From Larkinella knui (GTDB lineage Bacteria; Bacteroidota; Bacteroidia; Cytophagales; Spirosomataceae): DNA of 64,000 nt. The DNA lies in the NCBI RefSeq assembly GCF_003858645.1, contig NZ_RQJP01000002.1:124001-188000 (forward strand). The letters run 5' to 3'. The notes beneath the pieces are model-generated. The model was not told the DNA's origin and ran no database searches. It was given only the letters and a program-made list of their open reading frames with translations. The translations under genes were made by a program, and so were the position numbers. Below, piece after piece: positions 49,099 to 57,663 of this stretch; the stretch's first letter is position 1; every line of letters begins with the position of its first letter.

Positions 49099-49920
49099 TC
49101 AGGCCGGTTTCGGTGATTTTAGACGGCTACCGGTTGGATGCCGTGGCTCATGTGAATCGGATAGGAACAATGCAATACCACTGAAGGCCAGGCACTCGAG
49201 CGAACTAATGGCCGGGTTGCCATTACCCAGTGGGGCATTGATGGTCGACGGCAGGTGCAACAAAACCAGCCAGAGTAATAGCATGATGGCCAGCAAACGC
49301 AAAATGAACGACACGTTAAAATTGATGACAATTGATAAACCGGAACCGATCAACGCCAGACCGGTTAGGTAAGTCCAAAAAAGAGGAGCCGGTATCCAGG
49401 TTGGAACCATCGATTTTACCAAATCAGCGTAAATGAAATGATCGATTCCAAAAAGTATCAACATGAGCGCGTACAGATACTTGCCATAGGAAGCGAAATG
49501 GCTCCATTTTGCCGACGTTCCGGCTAAGTCTGGTTTCGGAGCAGATAGCGCAAATGCACCGCCTGTCAGGGCTACCAGTTTGATTGCATCCGTCCAGTAG
49601 CCAAGAATTTCGGGGTGATGGGCAAGCCGGTTGGGCAAGTGGCCGAATACCAGAAAAAGAAGCAGCAGAACCCCTAAAAGCCGTGCACTTGTCTGTGGTT
49701 TCCAGTTGAGCAGGATGGCCACGCCGGCCCCGGTTAACACGGCACCAACGGCATAACCAAAACCGCTCCACACCGCTTCGGGCGGCAGGGGCACAATAAC
49801 GGGTTGGAGACCGGGGACAACGAAATGAATAATTCCAATGCCGGCAATCCCCAGGCCAAAAAAACGCCTTCCAATCGGGTAGAACAGGGCGGTCTGCCCA
49901 TCAACATTCACATAGTCCAT
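49099..49920 (-). CDS. DoxX-like membrane protein
   Basis: A protein of 273 residues from the ATG complementary to 49918-49920, preceded by an AGCAGG stretch. The open frame continues upstream to an ATG at 50193, adding about 91 residues (ILQKASVDRRFYTVNTG...) that I cannot assign; homologous proteins usually begin near FYPIGRRFFGLGIAGIGIIHFV. Seven or eight helices follow, with repeats such as LFGIDHFIYADLVKSMVP and WIPAPLFWTYLTGLALIGSGLSI. The latter resembles DoxX/DUF417-type proteins of unclear function. It is 4 bp upstream of the DUF1624 gene on the same strand, forming an operon. Confidence 0.75.
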   Translation of the reverse strand: MDYVNVDGQTALFYPIGRRFFGLGIAGIGIIHFVVPGLQPVIVPLPPEAVWSGFGYAVGAVLTGAGVAILLNWKPQTSARLLGVLLLLFLVFGHLPNRLAHHPEILGYWTDAIKLVALTGGAFALSAPKPDLAGTSAKWSHFASYGKYLYALMLILFGIDHFIYADLVKSMVPTWIPAPLFWTYLTGLALIGSGLSIVINFNVSFILRLLAIMLLLWLVLLHLPSTINAPLGNGNPAISSLECLAFSGIALFLSDSHEPRHPTGSRLKSPKPA

Positions 49921-50311
49921 GATACCTGCTGCTTTTGTCTTTAATACCCGACAAAGCAAAGAAATAGTATCATCTGGTTTGGTATCGATCAGGCCAAGAG
50001 CGCGTTGGCCCATCCCGAAGCTCCGGTCAAGCCTCTGGTATGCGTTAGTCAGGGCTAATCCGGTATTCACGGTATAAAACCGTCTGTCCACGGATGCTTT
50101 CTGAAGAATCGACAAGACCGCGCTATTTTTAACCAGTAATGGTGGTCCATTGGCCAATGGACCGGCCGCCGGAGCAGGTTTATTTCGTAGCATCAACTGG
50201 ATACATACATTTGCAAAACGCTTAACTTAAACAAAGTAAACAGCGATACTTAGTGGGGGACGCCCGTGCCGAACGGTACGGCAAAAACCTATTTTTTCCC
50301 AGGAAGCACGT
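49921..50311. other. Interval upstream of the DoxX-like and RCC1-like genes
   Basis: About 390 bp. The right 100 bp must hold divergent promoters; CTTTGTTTAAG and GCGTTTTGC on the minus strand near 50215-50240 are weak candidates. The left part is an open frame in phase with the DoxX-like gene and could be either its real N-terminus or a leader. Confidence 0.4.
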
Positions 50312-51178
50312 ATGAAGCTGAAACAGTGGCCAAAGAATACCATAGCAGCGGGTCGTCGTCATACCGTTGGTATTCAAGCGGACGGGACGACGATAGCCGT
50401 GGGTGATAACAAACAGGGTCAATGTGTGGTAAGCGGCTGGTTCGAAATGGCGGCCGTTGCGGCTGGTAATGTACATATGGCAACAAACACAGGAAATGCT
50501 CATACCGTCGGTCTTCAATCCGACGGCACGGTAGTGGCGGTGGGCTGGAACAAAGATGGCCAATGCGATACCGGTGACTGGCACGATATGGTAGCGGTTT
50601 CGGCGGGTTGGCGTCGAACCATTGGGCTTAAATCGGATGGTACGGTGGTAGCTGCAGGTCGAAACACGAAAGGTCAATGCGCGGTAAGCGGCTGGCATGA
50701 TGTGGTAGCGGTCACGGCGGGTGACTGGCATACCGTCGGTCTTCAAGCAGACGGCACGGTAATCGCGGTGGGAAATAACAGGTATCACCAATGCGAGGTT
50801 GGGGACTGGCGTGGCATTGTGTCCGTCGCTGCAGGTTACCTTCATACGGTGGCGCTTAAATCAGATGGTACGGTGCAGGCAGTGGGGCAAACCAAGGCCG
50901 GCCAATGCCAGGTGAGCGGCTGGCGTGGTATTGTAGCCATCGCGGTAGGCAGTAGTCATACCGTCGGTCTGCAAGCGGACGGTACGCTCGTGGCTACAGG
51001 CTGGAATGAGTATGGTCAGTGCAATGTCAGTACCTGGCATGACATCGTGGCCGTGGCCGCGGGTTGCACGCATACCATCGGCCTTCGATTGGATGGCACC
51101 CTGATTGCCGTGGGGAATAATGACTATGGCCAATGCGATATACAGGGCTGGCACGGGATCAGACTACCCGAAAATTAG
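50312..51178 (+). CDS. RCC1-like repeat protein
   Basis: A protein of 288 residues made almost wholly of seven repeats of about 38 residues. The consensus is HTVGLxSDGTVVAVGxN, then xxGQCxVxGWxxIVAVAAG. Such repeats build RCC1-type beta-propellers that serve as protein-interaction surfaces. The first-to-second junction has a 9-residue insertion (VHMATNTGN). There is no signal peptide, so it is cytoplasmic unless secreted by an unknown route. The repeats are also visible in the DNA as tandem 114-bp units. The gene ends 10 bp before a LytS-type kinase gene and is probably the first gene of that operon. Its role there is unknown; a sensory or scaffold function is a guess. Confidence 0.85.
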   Translation: MKLKQWPKNTIAAGRRHTVGIQADGTTIAVGDNKQGQCVVSGWFEMAAVAAGNVHMATNTGNAHTVGLQSDGTVVAVGWNKDGQCDTGDWHDMVAVSAGWRRTIGLKSDGTVVAAGRNTKGQCAVSGWHDVVAVTAGDWHTVGLQADGTVIAVGNNRYHQCEVGDWRGIVSVAAGYLHTVALKSDGTVQAVGQTKAGQCQVSGWRGIVAIAVGSSHTVGLQADGTLVATGWNEYGQCNVSTWHDIVAVAAGCTHTIGLRLDGTLIAVGNNDYGQCDIQGWHGIRLPEN

Positions 51179-51188
51179 CGGTTTTCCT

Positions 51189-52250
51189 ATGTCGGATAGC
51201 AAACTCAAACGGATCAGTGTTCACCTTCTGTTCTGGCTATTTTACGTCCTCTACGATACAATGAACACCAGTTGGGGGGAACATGACTATTTTGACTTCT
51301 CGCAGATTCACAAGGTATGGGCTAATGTTCCCCTCACCATCGGCGTTGTGTACCTGAATCTGTACGGGCTGATGCCCCGGTATCTCTATGCCCGAAAATA
51401 CGTGTCCTATGGGCTGGCCCTGGTGGTGGTGGTGGTGGCTTACGCCTTGGTGACCCGATTCATTGGCTACCAGTTCTGGTTACTCTGGGATCGGCAACAT
51501 GCACCACATCAGTACTTAGTAGAGCCGAAAAATTTCTTCGTTCCCATTCGCATTGCCCGAAATTCGTTCCGGCTTTACCCCATTCTGGCCCTCACGATGC
51601 TCATCAAGGTGCTGAGAAACTCGTATGGGAAGGAACGACAGCTCCGGATTGCCGAATCGGAGCGGCACAAGGTGGAGTTATCGTACCTACGGGCCCAGCT
51701 TCACCCCCACTTTTTCTTTAATACCTTGAATAGTTTGTATTCGCTGACCCTCAAAAAATCCGACCGGGCGCCCGACGTGGTCATGCGTCTGTCGGGACTG
51801 ATGCAGTATATACTTTACGACACCAACGCCGAGCTCGTTCTGCTCGAGGGGGAGATAGCGCAGTTAAAGAACTACATAGCGATTGAAGAATTGCGCTTTG
51901 CCGACCGGATCGAGTATTCCTTTCAAAGTTCGGGGCCTGTAGAAAGGAAGCTGATCAGTCCGTTAGTACTCCTTCCTTTTGTGGAAAATGCCTTTAAGCA
52001 CAGCCTGAGTCATGAACTCCATAAAGCCTGGGTCACCATCACGATTAAAGTAACGGGGTATCACTTATTTTTCAACGTAGAAAACAGCATCGCGCAGGTC
52101 AATACCGCTCAGCCGCATCAGGGGATTGGCCTGATGAATGTCAGCAAGCGGCTGGCCCTGTCCTATCCCGGCCGCCATGAACTACAGATCAAACAGGAAG
52201 AAAATACGTTCAGCGTTAATCTGAAAATACAACTCTATGAAGAAGGTTAA
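51189..52250 (+). CDS. LytS/YehU-type sensor histidine kinase
   Basis: A protein of 353 residues from ATG 51189; the frame opens at 51105 inside the upstream gene. Four membrane helices (about residues 10-145) precede a cytoplasmic His_kinase domain: LHPHFFFNTLNSLYSL with the phosphorylated His174, LISPLVLLPFVENAFKHSL (N box) and HQGIGLMNVSKRLALSYPG (G box). No extracellular sensor domain is seen. The start lies 10 bp after the RCC1-like gene and the stop overlaps the LytTR regulator start by 14 bp, so the three genes form one operon. Confidence 0.93.
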   Translation: MSDSKLKRISVHLLFWLFYVLYDTMNTSWGEHDYFDFSQIHKVWANVPLTIGVVYLNLYGLMPRYLYARKYVSYGLALVVVVVAYALVTRFIGYQFWLLWDRQHAPHQYLVEPKNFFVPIRIARNSFRLYPILALTMLIKVLRNSYGKERQLRIAESERHKVELSYLRAQLHPHFFFNTLNSLYSLTLKKSDRAPDVVMRLSGLMQYILYDTNAELVLLEGEIAQLKNYIAIEELRFADRIEYSFQSSGPVERKLISPLVLLPFVENAFKHSLSHELHKAWVTITIKVTGYHLFFNVENSIAQVNTAQPHQGIGLMNVSKRLALSYPGRHELQIKQEENTFSVNLKIQLYEEG

Positions 52251-52953
52251 CTGCATCATTGCCGATGATGAGGTGCTGTCGTCCGACGTATTGGAGAACT
52301 ATCTGTCCAAGCTTGAAAACTATCAGGTGGTGGCTACGTGTAAGAACGGCATTGAGGTTTTTACCGCCCTCAAAGCGGGAACGGTCGACTTGCTGTTTCT
52401 CGATATCGAGATGCCTCAATTGACCGGACTCGAATTGGTTAAAAGCCTCAAAAACAGTCCATCTGTTATTTTCACGACCGCTTTTCGTGACTATGCCGTA
52501 GACGGGTATGAGCTGAATGCCATTGATTATTTGCTGAAACCGATATCCTTCGATCGCTTTCTGCGGGCCATCGACAAGTTTGAAACCACGGCCTTACCCT
52601 CAACCAGCCGAAGCTACCTGCCAGCAGCTCTTCCGCCCGGTGTACCAAATCCGTTTATTTACGTCAAATCGGCAAAAAAGACGGTCAAGGTCTTTCTGAA
52701 GGACATTATTTTTTTTGAAGGCATAAAGGAATCGGTGAAGATTAAGACCGTTCATGGCGACATTGTTACGTATCAAACCCTTCAGGATTTCGAACAGCGG
52801 CTGCCGGATGCTGAATTTTTACGAATCCACCGCTCGTTTATCATCGCCGTGGATCGAATCCGGGCCTATAGCACGACGCACGTTGAGGTAGACGATCTGG
52901 ACTTGCCCATCGGGCAGTCGTACCAACGGTTTGTGCGAGACGCCCTCAAATAA
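52237..52953 (+). CDS. LytTR-family response regulator
   Basis: A protein of 238 residues with a receiver domain (CIIADDEVLSSDVLENYL, phospho-acceptor Asp56 in LLFLDIEMPQLTG, TTAFRDYAVDGYELNAIDYLLKPI) and a C-terminal LytTR domain (FIYVKSAKKTVKVFLKDIIFFEGIKESVKI, YQTLQDFEQRLPDAEFLRIHRSFIIAVDRI). It is translated from within the end of the kinase gene (14-bp overlap), so it is its cognate partner. Targets are unknown. The downstream ECF sigma factor lies 133 bp away on the same strand and could belong to the same regulatory circuit, but this is not shown. Confidence 0.94.
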   Translation: MKKVNCIIADDEVLSSDVLENYLSKLENYQVVATCKNGIEVFTALKAGTVDLLFLDIEMPQLTGLELVKSLKNSPSVIFTTAFRDYAVDGYELNAIDYLLKPISFDRFLRAIDKFETTALPSTSRSYLPAALPPGVPNPFIYVKSAKKTVKVFLKDIIFFEGIKESVKIKTVHGDIVTYQTLQDFEQRLPDAEFLRIHRSFIIAVDRIRAYSTTHVEVDDLDLPIGQSYQRFVRDALK

Positions 52954-53085
52954 ACCCGATCCCGGATGGACTTGCGCTGCCTGATTCAACAGATGGCAGC
53001 AAGATTTAAGGTGAACGTTTGCTTTTCGTGTAGTTTTTTGGGCAACCGGGCTACTAACTAAGCAAGGGCAAACGAAAACCGCCTT

Positions 53086-53589
53086 ATGAACACGACCATC
53101 CAGCAAACATTTCTCGATCTGCTTAATCAGCACATGGGCATCGCCCACCGGATTAGTCGGGCCTATCAGGCTGATGCGGACGATAAAGCCGATCTGATTC
53201 AGGAGATGATCTACCAGTTGTGGCGATCCTACCCGTCTTTTACGGGACAGTCCGCGTTTTCGACCTGGATGTACCGCGTTTGTCTGAACACGGCGCTGGC
53301 CCACCAGCGAACGGCTAAAAAACGAAAAATAGAGCCGCTAACGGCCCGCCATGAGCAGGTGCCCGACCCTCCGCCCGATGAACGTCAGGATCATCTCAAT
53401 AGGCTTTTCGACGCCATTACCACGCTTTCGCCCCTCAATAAAGCAATTGTGCTCCTTTATCTAGATGAACTAAGCTATGAGGAGATCGCCACGATTACGG
53501 GTCTGTCGAAAACCAACGTGAGCGTACGACTGGTCCGCATCAAAAAAGAATTAGAGTCCCGTTTGACCAAAGATACTAAAGAAAATTGA
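53086..53589 (+). CDS. ECF RNA polymerase sigma factor
   Basis: A protein of 167 residues, standard for ECF sigma factors. Region sigma2: IAHRISRAYQADADDKADLIQEMIYQLWRSYPSF followed by TWMYRVCLNTALAHQRTAKKRK. Region sigma4: LSPLNKAIVLLYLDELSYEEIATITGLSKTNVSVRLVRIKKEL. It directs RNA polymerase to an envelope-stress or surface-related regulon. The next gene, a small membrane protein, begins 3 bp after the stop and probably acts as its anti-sigma or sensor. A lipoprotein hydrolase follows in the same operon. Confidence 0.94.
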   Translation: MNTTIQQTFLDLLNQHMGIAHRISRAYQADADDKADLIQEMIYQLWRSYPSFTGQSAFSTWMYRVCLNTALAHQRTAKKRKIEPLTARHEQVPDPPPDERQDHLNRLFDAITTLSPLNKAIVLLYLDELSYEEIATITGLSKTNVSVRLVRIKKELESRLTKDTKEN

Positions 53590-53592
53590 CCC

Positions 53593-54204
53593 ATGTTATC
53601 ACTGGATGAATTCAAGAATGAGTGGAAAGCGCCCGTATCGGAATCCATGTATTACGACCAGGCGAGTCTGTTCGCCATCACCAAGGCGAAAAGTGCCCGG
53701 CAGGTCAACCGGGCCATTCAATACTTCTGGGCTTCCATGATCTACCAGATTATTGTTTACGCGATGCTCAGTCATCTGCTCATCCGCTACGGGGACAGGC
53801 CGGAGGTGAAGTGGGCTTGTCTGACCGGGTTGCTGCTCTATTTGCCGTTCACGTTCGTCCTGTTGCGGCAGTTCAGACGGGTGGCTCTGGCCAGTCCGGG
53901 CAGGGCTACCCGCGGCTTTTCCATACAGGCCTGTATCCAGCAGCAGTACATCAGCCTACGGTCGTTTTACCGGTTCAAACGCATCTACGAGTATGGGCTC
54001 ATTCCGCTGAGTACCGCCCTGGGTGTGTGGTTACTCTTTCGGGTGTATGTTCCGGGTGGTGTAGCCCAACACTGGACCGGGGCCATTACGACCTACCTAC
54101 TGGCGCTACTCGCCTGCGGATGGGCAATCCATCGGGAAAACCGTACCCATTTCGAGCAGCCCCTGCACCATTTGAGTAGTGTTCTGGAGGAGTTTAATCA
54201 ATAA
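53593..54204 (+). CDS. Membrane protein, probable anti-sigma factor or sensor
   Basis: A protein of 203 residues. A soluble N-terminus (LSLDEFKNEWKAPVSESMYYDQASLFAITKAKSA) precedes four membrane helices (YQIIVYAMLSHLL, LTGLLLYLPFTFVLL, GLIPLSTALGVWLLF, ITTYLLALLACGWAI). The N-terminal part, about 40 residues with a W-containing helix, is the kind of segment that binds sigma factors in short membrane anti-sigma proteins, but no ZAS zinc motif is present. The assignment therefore rests on position: it starts 3 bp after the ECF gene. No named family was recognised. Confidence 0.6.
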   Translation: MLSLDEFKNEWKAPVSESMYYDQASLFAITKAKSARQVNRAIQYFWASMIYQIIVYAMLSHLLIRYGDRPEVKWACLTGLLLYLPFTFVLLRQFRRVALASPGRATRGFSIQACIQQQYISLRSFYRFKRIYEYGLIPLSTALGVWLLFRVYVPGGVAQHWTGAITTYLLALLACGWAIHRENRTHFEQPLHHLSSVLEEFNQ

Positions 54205-54219
54205 ACCTGCGATAAAACC

Positions 54220-55209
54220 ATGAAAACAACCCTGGCCTATATGCTCGCCCTGACGGTAGGATTAAGTTCCTGCGCTATCCTGCGCCACTGCCGGGAATCA
54301 TCCAGACCCCGGACGGGTCTGGTCAACGCCAACGGGATGACCCTGGCCTATGAACGATTTGGTTCTTCCAAAAACGAAGCCATCCTGCTGATTGCGGGAA
54401 CGAACAGCCAGTTAACGACCTGGCCCACTTCGTTTTGCGACTATCTGGCCCGCCGGGGTTATCAGGTGATCCGGTTCGACAACCGGGATGTAGGCCTGTC
54501 GACTAAACTGACTCAGGCAGGTCTACCTGATTTTACCGCCATCGGGCAGGCATTAACTCAACAGAAAACACCCGCCCTGCCCTACACGCTGGACGATATG
54601 GCCAGCGATGCGGCCGGTCTGCTGGACGCGCTGCATATTGAAAAAGCGCACGTCGTGGGCGCATCCATGGGGGGTATGATTGCCCAGCGTCTGGCCTACA
54701 ACCACCCCGAACGCGTGTTGACACTAACCAGCCTGATGGCGGGTGGTGGTAAGGCCGGATTTCCCCTGATTGCGAAACCGGCCGCGCTGAGCGGTATTCC
54801 GGCACCGTGGCCATCCACCGATACGACAGGTTATATCCGGCGCGAAGTAAAATCGTTGCTGGCGCTCAGTGGCAAGGCTGATTCGCTGGATTCTCTTCGA
54901 ATACAGGCAGCGGTCGAGCAGGATGTCCGGCGATCCTATTACCCCGCTGGTCTGATCCGACAGGGAGCGGCTTCGCTGGCGGGTTTTTATGCCGGGCGCG
55001 AACGGCAGCTACAAACGATTCGGGTACCGACGCTGGTGATCCACGGCAGCGACGATCCGCTGGTTACGCCCGAAGCCGGGCGCGACGTAGCCAGCAACGT
55101 ACCGAACGCCCGGTTTACACTCATTGAAGGAATGGGTCATGAAATTGCTCCGGCCTATACGATCCAGCTGGCCGACCTGATACTGAGTAATTTAAGCAGA
55201 AAGCCCTGA
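54220..55209 (+). CDS. Lipoprotein alpha/beta hydrolase
   Basis: A protein of 329 residues with a lipoprotein signal ending SSC (Cys18). Motifs of the classical hydrolase fold: LLIAGTNSQLTTWPTSFCDYLA, VIRFDNRDVGLSTKL, the nucleophile elbow VVGASMGGMIAQRLAYNHPERV, the acid in VIHGSDDPLVTP and the histidine in EGMGHEIAP. Related enzymes include esterases and peptidases; the substrate is unknown. It is the third gene of the ECF operon (15 bp after the membrane protein), so it may be a target or effector of that sigma system. Confidence 0.87.
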   Translation: MKTTLAYMLALTVGLSSCAILRHCRESSRPRTGLVNANGMTLAYERFGSSKNEAILLIAGTNSQLTTWPTSFCDYLARRGYQVIRFDNRDVGLSTKLTQAGLPDFTAIGQALTQQKTPALPYTLDDMASDAAGLLDALHIEKAHVVGASMGGMIAQRLAYNHPERVLTLTSLMAGGGKAGFPLIAKPAALSGIPAPWPSTDTTGYIRREVKSLLALSGKADSLDSLRIQAAVEQDVRRSYYPAGLIRQGAASLAGFYAGRERQLQTIRVPTLVIHGSDDPLVTPEAGRDVASNVPNARFTLIEGMGHEIAPAYTIQLADLILSNLSRKP

Positions 55210-55541
55210 AAGCCGGTTTTGGATACTGCAGAAAACGTCTCACCAACCGAACTTCTCATGAAATAGCCAATCGACGCATAGCCTGGTGGAGGTTGGGCGC
55301 TAATGCACTAGATGATTGATTCCTTATGAAAGCATTTAGTTGGGTTTTAGTGTTTGGTGCTCTTCGGTCTTCCGGTAACGAGGTAAAACCAGACATCGCG
55401 GAAATGGCATTATCTGCCATGCTTTACCTATAGTATACAAAATAGGCATTGCGTCTTTTGTAGGAGTTAGGCGTCAATCGACACTTTATCGGTCCGACGG
55501 ATGATGGTTATCGTTTTTATTATCCGGCAAAATTCCACGGA
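55210..55541. other. Gene-free interval
   Basis: About 330 bp without a convincing gene. A short segment around 55325-55380 has weak coding character, but frames are broken. No repeat, hairpin or RNA gene stood out. Confidence 0.4.
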
Positions 55542-56075
55542 ATGTTGAATAGAATCTTCACACCTTTCCCAATTTTGAAAACGGAAAGGCTTACGCTTCG
55601 ACAAGTACGGGTTGATGACGAGCGGGAAGTATTTACGCTGCGTTCGGATCGTGCAATAAATAAATATCTCGACCGGCCACCAAGCGATACCATTGATGAT
55701 GCAAGGAATTTTATACGTACGATCAATGAGAATGTTATCAAAAACGACTCGCTATATTGGGCCATAACGTTGAGTAACCATACTGCTTTGATCGGGACAA
55801 TTTGTCTTTTTGGCTTTTCTGATAAAAATGACCAATGTGAAATTGGCTATGAACTAATGCCAAACTTTCAAGGGCGGGGCATCATGAAAGAGGCTCTGGA
55901 GAAAGTGATTGATTATGCATTCAATACCCTTAACGTTGCAGCAATTGAAGCATTCGTTCACAGAGAGAATCAGAGTTCCATAAAACTGTTGGAGAAGTTC
56001 TCGTTTAGGCATTCAAATGAGCCTGATCCTACAGACCCTGATTTACGTTGTTATCATTTGAAAAAGAACAACTGA
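55542..56075 (+). CDS. GNAT-family N-acetyltransferase (RimJ/RimL-like)
   Basis: A protein of 177 residues: KTERLTLRQVRVDDEREVFTLRSD at the start, DSLYWAITLSNHTALIGTICLFGF, the acetyl-CoA pyrophosphate-loop region CEIGYELMPNFQGRGIMKEALEKVIDYAF (motif QxxGxG/A as QGRGIM), and AIEAFVHRENQSSIKLLEKFSF. This is the ribosomal-protein/amino-acid acetyltransferase type; the acceptor is unknown. The gene is clearly more AT-rich than its flanks and isolated between two gene-poor gaps, so it may be a recent acquisition. Confidence 0.92.
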   Translation: MLNRIFTPFPILKTERLTLRQVRVDDEREVFTLRSDRAINKYLDRPPSDTIDDARNFIRTINENVIKNDSLYWAITLSNHTALIGTICLFGFSDKNDQCEIGYELMPNFQGRGIMKEALEKVIDYAFNTLNVAAIEAFVHRENQSSIKLLEKFSFRHSNEPDPTDPDLRCYHLKKNN

Positions 56076-56388
56076 CCATCTCAAATACAAAAACCGGGCG
56101 TAAGCCTGGACTGAGGTGCGGAGAAAAAAGACCCCTCTAGAACACGGTGAACCGTTTTCACAAAAGTTGACCGGTATTTTATCCTGAACCTAATCCCAGT
56201 TGTACCTGCTCACGGATGAAGTGAACGGAAAACTGATCCGGATTAAAATGCATCATTTTGAGATCGGTACTGATGACGGCCAGCCGCTTCCCCGGTTTTT
56301 TGCGTACCTATTTTCAAATTCGACGCTGTCAGTATAACTTACGCTGATGCACTATTGCTGAACGTTGGCACCCGAGGGCCCTTTCGAT
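56076..56388. pseudogene. Interval with a coding-like fragment
   Basis: Within it, 56197-56334 reads as an open stretch (LLTDEVNGKLIRIKMHHFEI, ending FFAYLFSNSTLSV) without a start codon in a sensible place, and an upstream in-frame stop. It looks like a remnant of a decayed gene. The sequence near 56297 (CCGGTTTTTTGCG) is similar to one at 58577. Confidence 0.35.
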
Positions 56389-57369
56389 ATGATATTCAGT
56401 TTTTCGGCCACCCCCGATTTTGACTTTATGACTTACTTTGCCCGTCACATCCAGACAACGGTTCAGAACGGGCTCCTGGTAATACCGGATCATTTCGGGC
56501 AGGGGTATATTCGGAAGTTAGCATTTGGGCCCGACTTCAAGATTACGATACATCGTTACTGTCTCAAGGAAGAACTTGTCATCAAACGCCATACGTCCGG
56601 CCAGGGAAATGACCTGATCACCGTCTTTTTTTACAACAACGAGCAAGCACTGGAGATTGCTTACAATGATGACACCCAGGTCCTGTTTTCGCAGCGTGAT
56701 GAGTCGGCTATCCAGGTCACGTCCAACGATCTGAGTTCAACCATTCGTTTTCCCGCCCATCAACAGATTCATTACGTGGTCGTTGCCATAAAGCCGCCCC
56801 GGTTGACCGAATTATTAGCCGTCAACGCGCCGAATTCGGTCCTGCAAACCATTACCGGCAGCGGTAATTCCTTTCTTTTTTTCGAACGCATGGAAGCCGA
56901 GACCAAGTTGCTGCTTAAAAACATAACCGCTATGGATATGAGTGACAGCCTGAGCCACTTCTACATGCAGATCAAGGTGCAGGAACTGCTCTATCTGGTT
57001 TTTCACAAATTGTCTTTCCGCGAAAGCGCGGCCCATCAAACGATCAACAGCGCCGATGCGGAAAGACTTCTGTACATCCGCCGTGAGATCATTAGCGACC
57101 TGAGCGTGCCTCCGGTTATCCGTGAACTGGCCCAGATCGCAGCCATGAGCGAAACCAAACTGAAGCAGCTTTTCAAGCAAACCTTTGGCACCACGATCTA
57201 CACTTATTACCAGCAGGCCCGCATGGAAGAAGCCGCCTTCCTGTTGAAACAGGGTAAACATTCCGTTGGCGAGGTGGGCTATGAGCTGGGATTTTCCAAT
57301 CTGAGCCACTTCAGCCGACTATTTGAAAAGCATTACGGCCTAAACCCGAAGCGGTATTCGTATTCCTGA
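56389..57369 (+). CDS. AraC-family transcriptional regulator
   Basis: A protein of 326 residues from ATG 56389; a TTG at 56365 is the only in-frame codon further upstream and is less likely. The N-terminal two-thirds is a soluble domain (HIQTTVQNGLLVIPDHFGQGYIRKLAFG, SNDLSSTIRFPAHQQIHYVV) that I cannot name. The C-terminal HTH is clear: PPVIRELAQIAAMSETKLKQLFKQTFGTTIYTYYQQARMEEAAFLL and HSVGEVGYELGFSNLSHFSRLFEKHYGLNPKRYSYS. The PCHR-like arrangement suggests response to a small molecule. It may control the nearby reductase genes (58.6-60.7 kb), but no operator is visible. Confidence 0.9.
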   Translation: MIFSFSATPDFDFMTYFARHIQTTVQNGLLVIPDHFGQGYIRKLAFGPDFKITIHRYCLKEELVIKRHTSGQGNDLITVFFYNNEQALEIAYNDDTQVLFSQRDESAIQVTSNDLSSTIRFPAHQQIHYVVVAIKPPRLTELLAVNAPNSVLQTITGSGNSFLFFERMEAETKLLLKNITAMDMSDSLSHFYMQIKVQELLYLVFHKLSFRESAAHQTINSADAERLLYIRREIISDLSVPPVIRELAQIAAMSETKLKQLFKQTFGTTIYTYYQQARMEEAAFLLKQGKHSVGEVGYELGFSNLSHFSRLFEKHYGLNPKRYSYS

Positions 57370-57386
57370 CGCGCTGCTTACCCCGG

Positions 57387-57557
57387 CTACTCGGATGAGA
57401 ATACGTACCGACCGGACCTTTCGGCGCTGGCCTGCAGGCCTTTACGGATTGCTTCATCAAAATAGGGCAGCGGCACGACCAAGCCGGGAGCAGCCGGTTA
57501 GCCGATCTCCTCAAAGAACGTTTCCAGGCCAGCCGGTACCACGGTGCGCCCGGACAT
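57387..57557 (-). pseudogene. Short cupin-like remnant interrupted by a stop
   Basis: The minus strand reads SGRTVVPAGLETFFEEIG, a stop codon (TAA), then PGLVVPLPYFDEAIRKGL and QASAERSGRYVFSSE before a stop. The residue pattern is coding-like and fits the end of a small cupin-type protein. The rest of the gene is missing, so it is most likely a degraded remnant in the 290-bp gap between 57369 and 57664. Confidence 0.4.
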
Positions 57558-57663
57558 CCATCCTATTGATCTGTGAGCAGGTCTGTAAAGTTTATGACCG
57601 GGGTTTGTACCTTCGGAAAATGTAGTTTTACTCAATAGACACAGTGAAGCCGTAGAATAGCCC

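Noticed and set aside
50222-50845. Reverse-strand ORF of 207 residues over the RCC1-like gene
   Set aside because: Its apparent repeats are the shadow of the RCC1 DNA repeats.
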